A DNA stretch of 64,000 bases from Elymus sibiricus (lineage: Eukaryota > Streptophyta > Magnoliopsida > Poales > Poaceae). Below, piece after piece: positions 1 through 10,862 of the stretch. The translations under genes and the position numbers were made by a program. Position 1 is the stretch's first letter. Each line of letters starts with the position of its first letter. The DNA is taken from NCBI GenBank assembly GCA_039707655.1, contig CM077673.1, forward strand, positions 6,954,001-7,018,000, read 5' to 3'. Under the pieces are notes generated by a model that saw only the letters and a list, made by a program, of their open reading frames with translations, was not told the origin of the DNA and did no database searches.

Positions 1-944
1 AAATCTGCGAGTTTTGGCGAGGTCCACGTAACCGCACCCCGGGCTTCCCCGAACATTCGGACGACCACGACTACCAAAAACCAGTGAATAATAGCATAGA
101 AAACTGGTAGGAATGGACCAAATCTGCGAGTTTTGGCCAGGTCCCCGTATGCGGACCCCGGGGTTCCCCGGACGTTTGGATCGCCCCGGGACCAAAATTA
201 GTGAGTAATAGCAAAAAAAACTAGCCGGGACACACAAAATCTGCTAGTTTTGGCGAGGTCCCCGTAACCGCACCCCGGGCTTCCCCGAACGTTCGGACGA
301 CCACGACTACCGAAAAACAGTGAATGATAGCATAGAAATCTGGTCAGAATGGACAAAATCTGCGAGTTTGGCAAGGTCCCATAAGCGAACCCCGGAGATC
401 CCCGAACATTTGGATCGCCCCGGGACCCAAAATGAGTGAGTAATAGCATAGAAAACTGGTAAGAAGGGACCAAATCTACGAGTTTTTGCGAGGTCCCCGT
501 AACCGGACCCCGGGCTTCCCCGAACATTCAGATGACTACGACAACCAAAAAAGAGTGAATAATTGCACAGAAAACTGGTAAAATGGACCAAATCTGCGAG
601 TTTTGGCCAGGTCCCCGTATACGGACCCCCATGTTCCCGGGACGTTTGGATCGCCCCGGGACCCAAAATTAGTGAGTAATAGCATAGAAAACTGGCCGGG
701 ACACACAAAATCTGCTAGTTTTGGCGAGGTCCCCGTAACCGCACCCCGGGCTTCCCCGAACGTTCGGATGACCACAACTACCGAAAAACAATGAATGATA
801 GCATAGAAATCTGGTCAGAATGGACAAAATCTGCGAGTTTTGGCGAGGTCCCCGTAAGCGGACCCTGGGGTTCCCCGAACATTTGGATCGCCCCGAGACC
901 GAAAATCAATGAGTAATAGCATAGAAAACTGGCCGAAACGGAAA
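1..944. repeat. HOR copy 1, 8-mer (L alone)
   Basis: Order A1 B1 A2 B2 A3 B3, then A4 and B4 of the S type rather than A4' B4'. The copy is best explained as an L+S unit that lost 473 bp by crossover between A4' and A4. A private 'catgttcc' (a at 631) marks B3. Confidence 0.9.
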
Positions 945-2833
945 AAATCTGCGAGTTTTGGCGAGGTCCACGTAACCGCACCCCGGGCTTCCCCGAACAT
1001 TCGGACGACCACGATTACCAAAAACCAGTGAATAATAGCATAGAAAACTGGTAGGAATGGACCAAATCTGCGAGTTTTGGCCAGGTCCCCATATGCGGAC
1101 CCCGGGGTTCCCCGGACGTTTGGATCGCCCCGGGACCAAAATTAGTGAGTAATAGCAAAAAAACTAGCCGGGACACACAAAATCTGCTAGTTTTGGCGAG
1201 GTCCCCGTAACCGCACCCCGGGCTTCCCCGAACGTTCGGACGACCACGACTACCGAAAAACAGTGAATGATAGCATAGAAATCTGGTCAGAATGGACAAA
1301 ATCTGCGAGTTTGGCAAGGTCCCATAAGCGAACCCCGGAGATCCCCGAGCATTTGGATCGCCCCGGGACCCAAAATGAGTGAGTAATAGCATAGAAAACT
1401 GGTAAGAAGGGACCAAATCTACGAGTTTTTGCGAGGTCCCCGTAACCGGACCCCGGGCTTCCCCGAACATTCAGATGACTACGACAACCAAAAAAGAGTG
1501 AATAATTGCACAGAAAACTGGTAAAATGGACCAAATCTGCGAGTTTTGGCCAGGTCCCCGTATACGGACCCCCGTGTTCCCGGGACGTTTGGATCGCCCC
1601 GGGACCCAAAATTAGTGAGTAATAGCATAGAAAACTGGCCGGGACACACAAAATCTGCTAGTTTTGGCGAGGTCCCCGTAACCGCACCCCGGGCTTCCCC
1701 GAACGTTCGGATGACCACAACTACCGAAAAACAGTGAATGATATCATAGAAATCTGGTCAGAATGGACAAAATCTGCGAGTTTTGGCGAGGTCCCCGTAA
1801 GCGGACCCTGGGGTTCCCCGAACATTTGGATCGCCCCGAGACCGAAAATCAATGAGTAATAGCATACAAAACTGGCCGAAACGGAAAAAATCTGCGAGTT
1901 TTGGCGAGGTCCACGTAACCGCACCCCGGGCTTCCCCGAACGTTCGGATGACCACGACTACCAAAAACCAGTGAATAATAGCATAGAAAACTGGTAGGAA
2001 TGGACCAAATCTGCGAGTTTTGGCCAGGTCCCCGTATGCGGACCCCGGGGTTCCCCGGACGTTTGGATCGCCCCGGGACCAAAATTAGTGAGTAATAGCA
2101 TAAAAAACTAGCCGGGACACACAAAATCTGCTAGTTTTGGCGAGGTCCCCGTAACCGCACCCCGGGCTTCCCCGAACGTTCGGATGACCACAACTACCGA
2201 AAAACAATGAATGATAGCATAGAAATCTGGTCAGAATGGACAAAATCTGCGAGTTTTGGCGAGGTCCCCGTAAGCGGACCCTGGGGTTCCCCGAACATTT
2301 GGATCGCCCCGAGACCGAAAATCAATGAGTAATAGCATACAAAACTGGCCGAAACGGAAAAAATCTGCGAGTTTTGGCGAGGTCCACGTAACCGCACCCC
2401 GGGCTTCCCCGAACGTTCGGATGACCACGACTACCAAAAACCAGTGAATAATAGCATAGAAAACTGGTAGGAATGGACCAAATCTGCGAGTTTTGGCCAG
2501 GTCCCCGTATGCGGACCCCGGGGTTCCCCGGACGTTTGGATCGCCCCGGGACCAAAATTAGTGAGTAATAGCATAAAAAACTAGCCGGGACACACAAAAT
2601 CTGCTAGTTTTGGCGAGGTCCCCGTAACCGCACCCCGGGCTTCCCCGAACGTTCGGATGACCACAACTACCGAAAAACAATGAATGATAGCATAGAAATC
2701 TGGTCAGAATGGACAAAATCTGCGAGTTTTGGCGAGGTCCCCGTAAGCGGACCCTGGGGTTCCCCGAACATTTGGATCGCCCCGAGACCGAAAATCAATG
2801 AGTAATAGCATAGAAAACTGGCCGAAACGGAAA
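945..2833. repeat. HOR copy 2, 16-mer (L+S+S)
   Basis: L spans 945-1887 (943 bp, seven-A B1), and S modules span 1888-2360 and 2361-2833. The first S ends in a B4'-type monomer ('tacaaaac'), the second in B4, which shows where the extra S was added. Confidence 0.9.
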
Positions 2834-2952
2834 AAATCTGCGAGTTTTGGCGAGGTCCACGTAACCGCACCCCGGGCTTCCCCGAACATTCGGACGACCA
2901 CGACTACCAAAAACCAGTGAATAATAGCATAGAAAACTGGTAGGAATGGACC
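2834..2952. repeat. Monomer subtype A1 (exemplar, 119 bp)
   Basis: First monomer of module L. Diagnostic bases are 'ggtccacgta' early, 'gaacattcggacgacc' in the middle and 'aactggtaggaatgg' at the end. The A-type core 'ccccgggcttccccgaac' holds the CENP-B-box-like motif described separately. Confidence 0.9.
2871..2887 (-). other. CENP-B-box-like motif in A monomers (exemplar)
   Basis: Read on the minus strand, the A core gives TTCG-GGGA-A-GC-CCGG. The mammalian CENP-B box core is TTCG-N4-A-N2-CGGG, so 8 of 9 core bases match; with one extra spacer base all nine are present. Every HOR-domain A subtype I read (A1, A2, A3, A4 and their primed forms) keeps this, whereas B monomers match 7 of 9. 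Binding by a CENP-B-like protein is inference; this host may not have one. Confidence 0.45.
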
Positions 2953-3069
2953 AAATCTGCGAGTTTTGGCCAGGTCCCCGTATGCGGACCCCGGGGTTCC
3001 CCGGACGTTTGGATCGCCCCGGGACCAAAATTAGTGAGTAATAGCAAAAAAAACTAGCCGGGACACACA
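2953..3069. repeat. Monomer subtype B1 (exemplar, 117 bp)
   Basis: Second monomer of L. It carries 'ggccaggtccccgtatgcgg', a perfect 'accccggggt' palindrome and a run of eight A ('gcaaaaaaaactagcc'). The run is seven A in some copies, such as those starting at 945 and 28815. The S-module form B1' has 'gcataaaaaactagcc' instead. Confidence 0.9.
2988..3004. other. Palindrome and hairpin in B1 (exemplar)
   Basis: ACCCCGGGGT (2988-2997) is a perfect 10 bp palindrome. Overlapping it, CCGGGG-TT-CCCCGG (2991-3004) can form a six-pair hairpin with a two-base loop. Both recur in B1 and B1' throughout the array. Confidence 0.8.
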
Positions 3070-3188
3070 AAATCTGCTAGTTTTGGCGAGGTCCCCGTAA
3101 CCGCACCCCGGGCTTCCCCGAACGTTCGGACGACCACGACTACCGAAAAACAGTGAATGATAGCATAGAAATCTGGTCAGAATGGACA
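3070..3188. repeat. Monomer subtype A2 (exemplar, 119 bp)
   Basis: Third monomer of L. It begins 'aaatctgctag' and has 'gacgaccacgactaccg' followed by 'aaaaacagtgaatgatagc'. It contains the 12 bp perfect palindrome CCGAACGTTCGG. Confidence 0.9.
3118..3129. other. 12 bp perfect palindrome (exemplar in A2)
   Basis: CCGAACGTTCGG reads the same on both strands. It occurs in A2, A4, A4' and A1' and is broken in A1 and A3 by 'cattc'. It overlaps the TTCG end of the CENP-B-like motif. Confidence 0.85.
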
Positions 3189-3304
3189 AAATCTGCGAGT
3201 TTGGCAAGGTCCCATAAGCGAACCCCGGAGATCCCCGAACATTTGGATCGCCCCGGGACCCAAAATGAGTGAGTAATAGCATAGAAAACTGGTAAGAAGG
3301 GACC
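3189..3304. repeat. Monomer subtype B2 (exemplar, 116 bp)
   Basis: Fourth and shortest monomer of L. It is recognised by 'gcgagtttggcaaggtccca', which is two bases shorter than the other subtypes, by 'gaaccccggagatcc' and by 'aactggtaagaaggg' at the end. Confidence 0.9.
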
Positions 3305-3422
3305 AAATCTACGAGTTTTTGCGAGGTCCCCGTAACCGGACCCCGGGCTTCCCCGAACATTCAGATGACTACGACAACCAAAAAAGAGTGAATAATTGCA
3401 CAGAAAACTGGTAAAATGGACC
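3305..3422. repeat. Monomer subtype A3 (exemplar, 118 bp)
   Basis: Fifth monomer of L. It begins 'aaatctacgagtttttgcg' and has 'cattcagatgactacgac' and 'aataattgcacag'. In the 17.9-26.5 kb block 'accggacc' is replaced by 'accgcacc'; in copies at 27398, 28815, 34007 and 37312 it reads 'ttaccgaacc'. Confidence 0.9.
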
Positions 3423-3540
3423 AAATCTGCGAGTTTTGGCCAGGTCCCCGTATACGGACCCCCGTGTTCCCGGGACGTTTGGATCGCCCCGGGACCCAAA
3501 ATTAGTGAGTAATAGCATAGAAAACTGGCCGGGACACAGA
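3423..3540. repeat. Monomer subtype B3 (exemplar, 118 bp)
   Basis: Sixth monomer of L, with 'gtatacggacccccgtgttc' and 'ccgggacgtttgg'. Two haplotypes occur at its end: 'gggacacaga' (as here, most copies from 2.8 to 27 kb and the copy at 43447) and 'gggacacaca' (the others). Confidence 0.9.
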
Positions 3541-3659
3541 AAATCTGCTAGTTTTGGCGAGGTCCCCGTAACCGCACCCCGGGCTTCCCCGAACGTTCGG
3601 ATGACCACAACTACCGAAAAACAGTGAATGATATCATAGAAATCTGGTCAGAATGGACA
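3541..3659. repeat. Monomer subtype A4' (exemplar, 119 bp)
   Basis: Seventh monomer of L. It has 'gatgaccacaactaccg' and 'acagtgaatgatatcatag'; the 'tatcat' distinguishes it from A4 of module S. A 'ccgataaacag' variant marks the 942 bp L* modules between 30.2 and 42.5 kb. Confidence 0.88.
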
Positions 3660-3777
3660 AAATCTGCGAGTTTTGGCGAGGTCCCCGTAAGCGGACCCTG
3701 GGGTTCCCCGAACATTTGGATCGCCCCGAGACCGAAAATCAATGAGTAATAGCATACAAAACTGGCCGAAACGGAAA
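3660..3777. repeat. Monomer subtype B4' (exemplar, 118 bp)
   Basis: Eighth monomer of L, with 'taagcggaccctggggttcc', 'gccccgagaccg' and 'agcatacaaaactggccg'. The 'tacaaaac' separates it from B4 of module S ('tagaaaac'). Confidence 0.88.
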
Positions 3778-3896
3778 AAATCTGCGAGTTTTGGCGAGGT
3801 CCACGTAACCGCACCCCGGGCTTCCCCGAACGTTCGGATGACCACGACTACCAAAAACCAGTGAATAATAGCATAGAAAACTGGTAGGAATGGACC
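3778..3896. repeat. Monomer subtype A1' (exemplar, 119 bp)
   Basis: First monomer of module S. It is like A1 but has 'gaacgttcggatgacc', so it keeps the 12 bp palindrome that A1 has lost. Confidence 0.88.
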
Positions 3897-4013
3897 AAAT
3901 CTGCGAGTTTTGGCCAGGTCCCCGTATGCGGACCCCGGGGTTCCCCGGACGTTTGGATCGCCCCGGGACCAAAATTAGTGAGTAATAGCATAAAAAACTA
4001 GCCGGGACACACA
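3897..4013. repeat. Monomer subtype B1' (exemplar, 117 bp)
   Basis: Second monomer of S. It is like B1 but has 'gcataaaaaactagcc' where B1 has eight A in a row. Confidence 0.88.
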
Positions 4014-4132
4014 AAATCTGCTAGTTTTGGCGAGGTCCCCGTAACCGCACCCCGGGCTTCCCCGAACGTTCGGATGACCACAACTACCGAAAAACAATGA
4101 ATGATAGCATAGAAATCTGGTCAGAATGGACA
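4014..4132. repeat. Monomer subtype A4 (exemplar, 119 bp)
   Basis: Third monomer of S. It is like A4' but with 'acaatgaatgatagcatag'. It begins 'aaatctgctag' and carries the CCGAACGTTCGG palindrome. Confidence 0.88.
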
Positions 4133-4250
4133 AAATCTGCGAGTTTTGGCGAGGTCCCCGTAAGCGGACCCTGGGGTTCCCCGAACATTTGGATCGCCCC
4201 GAGACCGAAAATCAATGAGTAATAGCATAGAAAACTGGCCGAAACGGAAA
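4133..4250. repeat. Monomer subtype B4 (exemplar, 118 bp)
   Basis: Fourth monomer of S, like B4' but with 'agcatagaaaactggccg'. It leads directly into A1 of the next L module. Confidence 0.88.
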
Positions 4251-5667
4251 AAATCTGCGAGTTTTGGCGAGGTCCACGTAACCGCACCCCGGGCTTCCCC
4301 GAACATTCGGACGACCACGACTACCAAAAACCAGTGAATAATAGCATAGAAAACTGGTAGGAATGGACCAAATCTGCGAGTTTTGGCCAGGTCCCCGTAT
4401 GCGGACCCCGGGGTTCCCCGGACGTTTGGATCGCCCCGGGACCAAAATTAGTGAGTAATAGCAAAAAAAACTAGCCGGGACACACAAAATCTGCTAGTTT
4501 TGGCGAGGTCCCCGTAACCGCACCCCGGGCTTCCCCGAACGTTCGGACGACCACGACTACCGAAAAACAGTGAATGATAGCATAGAAATCTGGTCAGAAT
4601 GGACAAAATCTGCGAGTTTGGCAAGGTCCCATAAGCGAACCCCGGAGATCCCCGAACATTTGGATCGCCCCGGGACCCAAAATGAGTGAGTAATAGCATA
4701 GAAAACTGGTAAGAAGGGACCAAATCTACGAGTTTTTGCGAGGTCCCCGTAACCGGACCCCGGGCTTCCCCGAACATTCAGATGACTACGACAACCAAAA
4801 AAGAGTGAATAATTGCACAGAAAACTGGTAAAATGGACCAAATCTGCGAGTTTTGGCCAGGTCCCCGTATACGGACCCCCGTGTTCCCGGGACGTTTGGA
4901 TCGCCCCGGGACCCAAAATTAGTGAGTAATAGCATAGAAAACTGGCCGGGACACAGAAAATCTGCTAGTTTTGGCGAGGTCCCCGTAACCGCACCCCGGG
5001 CTTCCCCGAACGTTCGGATGACCACAACTACCGAAAAACAGTGAATGATATCATAGAAATCTGGTCAGAATGGACAAAATCTGCGAGTTTTGGCGAGGTC
5101 CCCGTAAGCGGACCCTGGGGTTCCCCGAACATTTGGATCGCCCCGAGACCGAAAATCAATGAGTAATAGCATACAAAACTGGCCGAAACGGAAAAAATCT
5201 GCGAGTTTTGGCGAGGTCCACGTAACCGCACCCCGGGCTTCCCCGAACGTTCGGATGACCACGACTACCAAAAACCAGTGAATAATAGCATAGAAAACTG
5301 GTAGGAATGGACCAAATCTGCGAGTTTTGGCCAGGTCCCCGTATGCGGACCCCGGGGTTCCCCGGACGTTTGGATCGCCCCGGGACCAAAATTAGTGAGT
5401 AATAGCATAAAAAACTAGCCGGGACACACAAAATCTGCTAGTTTTGGCGAGGTCCCCGTAACCGCACCCCGGGCTTCCCCGAACGTTCGGATGACCACAA
5501 CTACCGAAAAACAATGAATGATAGCATAGAAATCTGGTCAGAATGGACAAAATCTGCGAGTTTTGGCGAGGTCCCCGTAAGCGGACCCTGGGGTTCCCCG
5601 AACATTTGGATCGCCCCGAGACCGAAAATCAATGAGTAATAGCATAGAAAACTGGCCGAAACGGAAA
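4251..5667. repeat. HOR copy 4, canonical 12-mer
   Basis: L 4251-5194 plus S 5195-5667. I noticed no private variant; it is the same haplotype as copy 3. Confidence 0.93.
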
Positions 5668-7084
5668 AAATCTGCGAGTTTTGGCGAGGTCCACGTAACC
5701 GCACCCCGGGCTTCCCCGAACATTCGGACGACCACGACTACCAAAAACCAGTGAATAATAGCATAGAAAACTGGTAGGAATGGACCAAATCTGCGAGTTT
5801 TGGCCAGGTCCCCGTATGCGGACCCCGGGGTTCCCCGGACGTTTGGATCGCCCCGGGACCAAAATTAGTGAGTAATAGCAAAAAAAACTAGCCGGGACAC
5901 ACAAAATCTGCTAGTTTTGGCGAGGTCCCCGTAACCGCACCCCGGGCTTCCCCGAACGTTCGGACGACCACGACTACCGAAAAACAGTGAATGATAGCAT
6001 AGAAATCTGGTCAGAATGGACAAAATCTGCGAGTTTGGCAAGGTCCCATAAGCGAACCCCGGAGATCCCCGAACATTTGGATCGCCCCGGGACCCAAAAT
6101 GAGTGAGTAATAGCATAGAAAACTGGTAAGAAGGGACCAAATCTACGAGTTTTTGCGAGGTCCCCGTAACCGGACCCCGGGCTTCCCCGAACATTCAGAT
6201 GACTACGACAACCAAAAAAGAGTGAATAATTGCACAGAAAACTGGTAAAATGGACCAAATCTGCGAGTTTTGGCCAGGTCCCCGTATACGGACCCCCGTG
6301 TTCCCGGGACGTTTGGATCGCCCCGGGACCCAAAATTAGTGAGTAATAGCATAGAAAACTGGCCGGGACACAGAAAATCTGCTAGTTTTGGCGAGGTCCC
6401 CGTAACCGCACCCCGGGCTTCCCCGAACGTTCGGATGACCACAACTACCGAAAAACAGTGAATGATATCATAGAAATCTGGTCAGAATGGACAAAATCTG
6501 CGAGTTTTGGCGAGGTCCCCGTAAGCGGACCCTGGGGTTCCCCGAACATTTGGATCGCCCCGAGACCGAAAATCAATGAGTAATAGCATACAAAACTGGC
6601 CGAAACGGAAAAAATCTGCGAGTTTTGGCGAGGTCCACGTAACCGCACCCCGGGCTTCCCCGAACGTTCGGATGACCACGACTACCAAAAACCAGTGAAT
6701 AATAGCATAGAAAACTGGTAGGAATGGACCAAATCTGCGAGTTTTGGCCAGGTCCCCGTATGCGGACCCCGGGGTTCCCCGGACGTTTGGATCGCCCCGG
6801 GACCAAAATTAGTGAGTAATAGCATAAAAAACTAGCCGGGACACACAAAATCTGCTAGTTTTGGCGAGGTCCCCGTAACCGCACCCCGGGCTTCCCCGAA
6901 CGTTCGGATGACCACAACTACCGAAAAACAATGAATGATAGCATAGAAATCTGGTCAGAATGGACAAAATCTGCGAGTTTTGGCGAGGTCCCCGTAAGCG
7001 GACCCTGGGGTTCCCCGAACATTTGGATCGCCCCGAGACCGAAAATCAATGAGTAATAGCATAGAAAACTGGCCGAAACGGAAA
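5668..7084. repeat. HOR copy 5, canonical 12-mer
   Basis: L 5668-6611 plus S 6612-7084. Same haplotype as copies 3 and 4. Confidence 0.93.
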
Positions 7085-8501
7085 AAATCTGCGAGTTTTG
7101 GCGAGGTCCACGTAACCGCACCCCGGGCTTCCCCGAACATTCGGACGACCACGACTACCAAAAACCAGTGAATAATAGCATAGAAAACTGGTAGGAATGG
7201 ACCAAATCTGCGAGTTTTGGCCAGGTCCCCGTATGCGGACCCCGGGGTTCCCCGGACGTTTGGATCGCCCCGGGACCAAAATTAGTGAGTAATAGCAAAA
7301 AAAACTAGCCGGGACACACAAAATCTGCTAGTTTTGGCGAGGTCCCCGTAACCGCACCCCGGGCTTCCCCGAACGTTCGGACGACCACGACTACCGAAAA
7401 ACAGTGAATGATAGCATAGAAATCTGGTCAGAATGGACAAAATCTGCGAGTTTGGCAAGGTCCCATAAGCGAACCCCGGAGATCCCCGAACATTTGGATC
7501 GCCCCGGGACCCAAAATGAGTGAGTAATAGCATAGAAAACTGGTAAGAAGGGACCAAATCTACGAGTTTTTGCGAGGTCCCCGTAACCGGACCCCGGGCT
7601 TCCCCGAACATTCAGATGACTACGACAACCAAAAAAGAGTGAATAATTGCACAGAAAACTGGTAAAATGGACCAAATCTGCGAGTTTTGGCCAGGTCCCC
7701 GTATACGGACCCCCGTGTTCCCGGGACGTTTGGATCGCCCCGGGACCCAAAATTAGTGAGTAATAGCATAGAAAACTGGCCGGGACACACAAAATCTGCT
7801 AGTTTTGGCGAGGTCCCCGTAACCGCACCCCGGGCTTCCCCGAACGTTCGGATGACCACAACTACCGAAAAACAGTGAATGATATCATAGAAATCTGGTC
7901 AGAATGGACAAAATCTGCGAGTTTTGGCGAGGTCCCCGTAAGCGGACCCTGGGGTTCCCCGAACATTTGGATCGCCCCGAGACCGAAAATCAATGAGTAA
8001 TAGCATACAAAACTGGCCGAAACGGAAAAAATCTGCGAGTTTTGGCGAGGTCCACGTAACCGCACCCCGGGCTTCCCCGAACGTTCGGATGACCACGACT
8101 ACCAAAAACCAGTGAATAATAGCATAGAAAACTGGTAGGAATGGACCAAATCTGCGAGTTTTGGCCAGGTCCCCGTATGCGGACCCCGGGGTTCCCCGGA
8201 CGTTTGGATCGCCCCGGGACCAAAATTAGTGAGTAATAGCATAAAAAACTAGCCGGGACACACAAAATCTGCTAGTTTTGGCGAGGTCCCCGTAACCGCA
8301 CCCCGGGCTTCCCCGAACGTTCGGATGACCACAACTACCGAAAAACAATGAATGATAGCATAGAAATCTGGTCAGAATGGACAAAATCTGCGAGTTTTGG
8401 CGAGGTCCCCGTAAGCGGACCCTGGGGTTCCCCGAACATTTGGATCGCCCCGAGACCGAAAATCAATGAGTAATAGCATAGAAAACTGGCCGAAACGGAA
8501 A
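7085..8501. repeat. HOR copy 6, canonical 12-mer
   Basis: L 7085-8028 plus S 8029-8501. B3 ends in 'gacacaca', unlike its neighbours, so haplotypes are interleaved here. Confidence 0.93.
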
Positions 8502-9445
8502 AAATCTGCGAGTTTTGGCGAGGTCCACGTAACCGCACCCCGGGCTTCCCCGAACATTCGGACGACCACGACTACCAAAAACCAGTGAATAATAGCATAG
8601 AAAACTGGTAGGAATGGACCAAATCTGCGAGTTTTGGCCAGGTCCCCGTATGCGGACCCCGGGGTTCCCCGGACGTTTGGATCGCCCCGGGACCAAAATT
8701 AGTGAGTAATAGCAAAAAAAACTAGCCGGGACACACAAAATCTGCTAGTTTTGGCGAGGTCCCCGTAACCGCACCCCGGGCTTCCCCGAACGTTCGGACG
8801 ACCACGACTACCGAAAAACAGTGAATGATAGCATAGAAATCTGGTCAGAATGGACAAAATCTGCGAGTTTGGCAAGGTCCCATAAGCGAACCCCGGAGAT
8901 CCCCGAACATTTGGATCGCCCCGGGACCCAAAATGAGTGAGTAATAGCATAGAAAACTGGTAAGAAGGGACCAAATCTACGAGTTTTTGCGAGGTCCCCG
9001 TAACCGGACCCCGGGCTTCCCCGAACATTCAGATGACTACGACAACCAAAAAAGAGTGAATAATTGCACAGAAAACTGGTAAAATGGACCAAATCTGCGA
9101 GTTTTGGCCAGGTCCCCGTATACGGACCCCCGTGTTCCCGGGACGTTTGGATCGCCCCGGGACCCAAAATTAGTGAGTAATAGCATAGAAAACTGGCCGG
9201 GACACAGAAAATCTGCTAGTTTTGGCGAGGTCCCCGTAACCGCACCCCGGGCTTCCCCGAACGTTCGGATGACCACAACTACCGAAAAACAGTGAATGAT
9301 ATCATAGAAATCTGGTCAGAATGGACAAAATCTGCGAGTTTTGGCGAGGTCCCCGTAAGCGGACCCTGGGGTTCCCCGAACATTTGGATCGCCCCGAGAC
9401 CGAAAATCAATGAGTAATAGCATACAAAACTGGCCGAAACGGAAA
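8502..9445. repeat. HOR copy 7, 8-mer (L alone)
   Basis: L keeps A4' B4' ('tatcat', 'tacaaaac') and then runs straight into a true A1 ('cattcggacg') at 9446. The lost S was removed by crossover between the end of B4' and the middle of A1/A1'. Confidence 0.9.
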
Positions 9446-10862
9446 AAATCTGCGAGTTTTGGCGAGGTCCACGTAACCGCACCCCGGGCTTCCCCGAACA
9501 TTCGGACGACCACGACTACCAAAAACCAGTGAATAATAGCATAGAAAACTGGTAGGAATGGACCAAATCTGCGAGTTTTGGCCAGGTCCCCGTATGCGGA
9601 CCCCGGGGTTCCCCGGACGTTTGGATCGCCCCGGGACCAAAATTAGTGAGTAATAGCAAAAAAAACTAGCCGGGACACACAAAATCTGCTAGTTTTGGCG
9701 AGGTCCCCGTAACCGCACCCCGGGCTTCCCCGAACGTTCGGACGACCACGACTACCGAAAAACAGTGAATGATAGCATAGAAATCTGGTCAGAATGGACA
9801 AAATCTGCGAGTTTGGCAAGGTCCCATAAGCGAACCCCGGAGATCCCCGAACATTTGGATCGCCCCGGGACCCAAAATGAGTGAGTAATAGCATAGAAAA
9901 CTGGTAAGAAGGGACCAAATCTACGAGTTTTTGCGAGGTCCCCGTAACCGGACCCCGGGCTTCCCCGAACATTCAGATGACTACGACAACCAAAAAAGAG
10001 TGAATAATTGCACAGAAAACTGGTAAAATGGACCAAATCTGCGAGTTTTGGCCAGGTCCCCGTATACGGACCCCCGTGTTCCCGGGACGTTTGGATCGCC
10101 CCGGGACCCAAAATTAGTGAGTAATAGCATAGAAAACTGGCCGGGACACACAAAATCTGCTAGTTTTGGCGAGGTCCCCGTAACCGCACCCCGGGCTTCC
10201 CCGAACGTTCGGATGACCACAACTACCGAAAAACAGTGAATGATATCATAGAAATCTGGTCAGAATGGACAAAATCTGCGAGTTTTGGCGAGGTCCCCGT
10301 AAGCGGACCCTGGGGTTCCCCGAACATTTGGATCGCCCCGAGACCGAAAATCAATGAGTAATAGCATACAAAACTGGCCGAAACGGAAAAAATCTGCGAG
10401 TTTTGGCGAGGTCCACGTAACCGCACCCCGGGCTTCCCCGAACGTTCGGATGACCACGACTACCAAAAACCAGTGAATAATAGCATAGAAAACTGGTAGG
10501 AATGGACCAAATCTGCGAGTTTTGGCCAGGTCCCCGTATGCGGACCCCGGGGTTCCCCGGACGTTTGGATCGCCCCGGGACCAAAATTAGTGAGTAATAG
10601 CATAAAAAACTAGCCGGGACACACAAAATCTGCTAGTTTTGGCGAGGTCCCCGTAACCGCACCCCGGGCTTCCCCGAACGTTCGGATGACCACAACTACC
10701 GAAAAACAATGAATGATAGCATAGAAATCTGGTCAGAATGGACAAAATCTGCGAGTTTTGGCGAGGTCCCCGTAAGCGGACCCTGGGGTTCCCCGAACAT
10801 TTGGATCGCCCCGAGACCGAAAATCAATGAGTAATAGCATAGAAAACTGGCCGAAACGGAAA
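9446..10862. repeat. HOR copy 8, canonical 12-mer
   Basis: L 9446-10389 plus S 10390-10862. B3 ends in 'gacacaca', as in copy 6. Confidence 0.93.

Larger units (their letters stand above)
2834..4250. repeat. HOR copy 3, canonical 12-mer
   Basis: L 2834-3777 plus S 3778-4250, 1417 bp. Used here as the reference copy. B3 ends in 'gacacaga'. Confidence 0.93.

Noticed and set aside
603..794. Plus-strand 63-codon open frame recurring in most L modules
   Set aside because: It spans the B3-A4' monomers of each L and is lost wherever a one-base change shortens B3, as in all L* modules, with no sign of frame preservation. It is a by-product of the repeat.
3118..3129. 12 bp palindrome as a bacterial-type operator or a restriction-modification signal
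   Set aside because: It sits at the same place in most A monomers of a eukaryote-type satellite without any adjacent gene, so repeat structure explains it.
3118..3140. RNA polymerase III B-box-like sequence (GTTCGGATGACC) in A monomers
   Set aside because: It only partly fits GGTTCGANTCC, and there is no A box at a suitable distance, no tRNA-like fold and no T-run terminator downstream on the plus strand.
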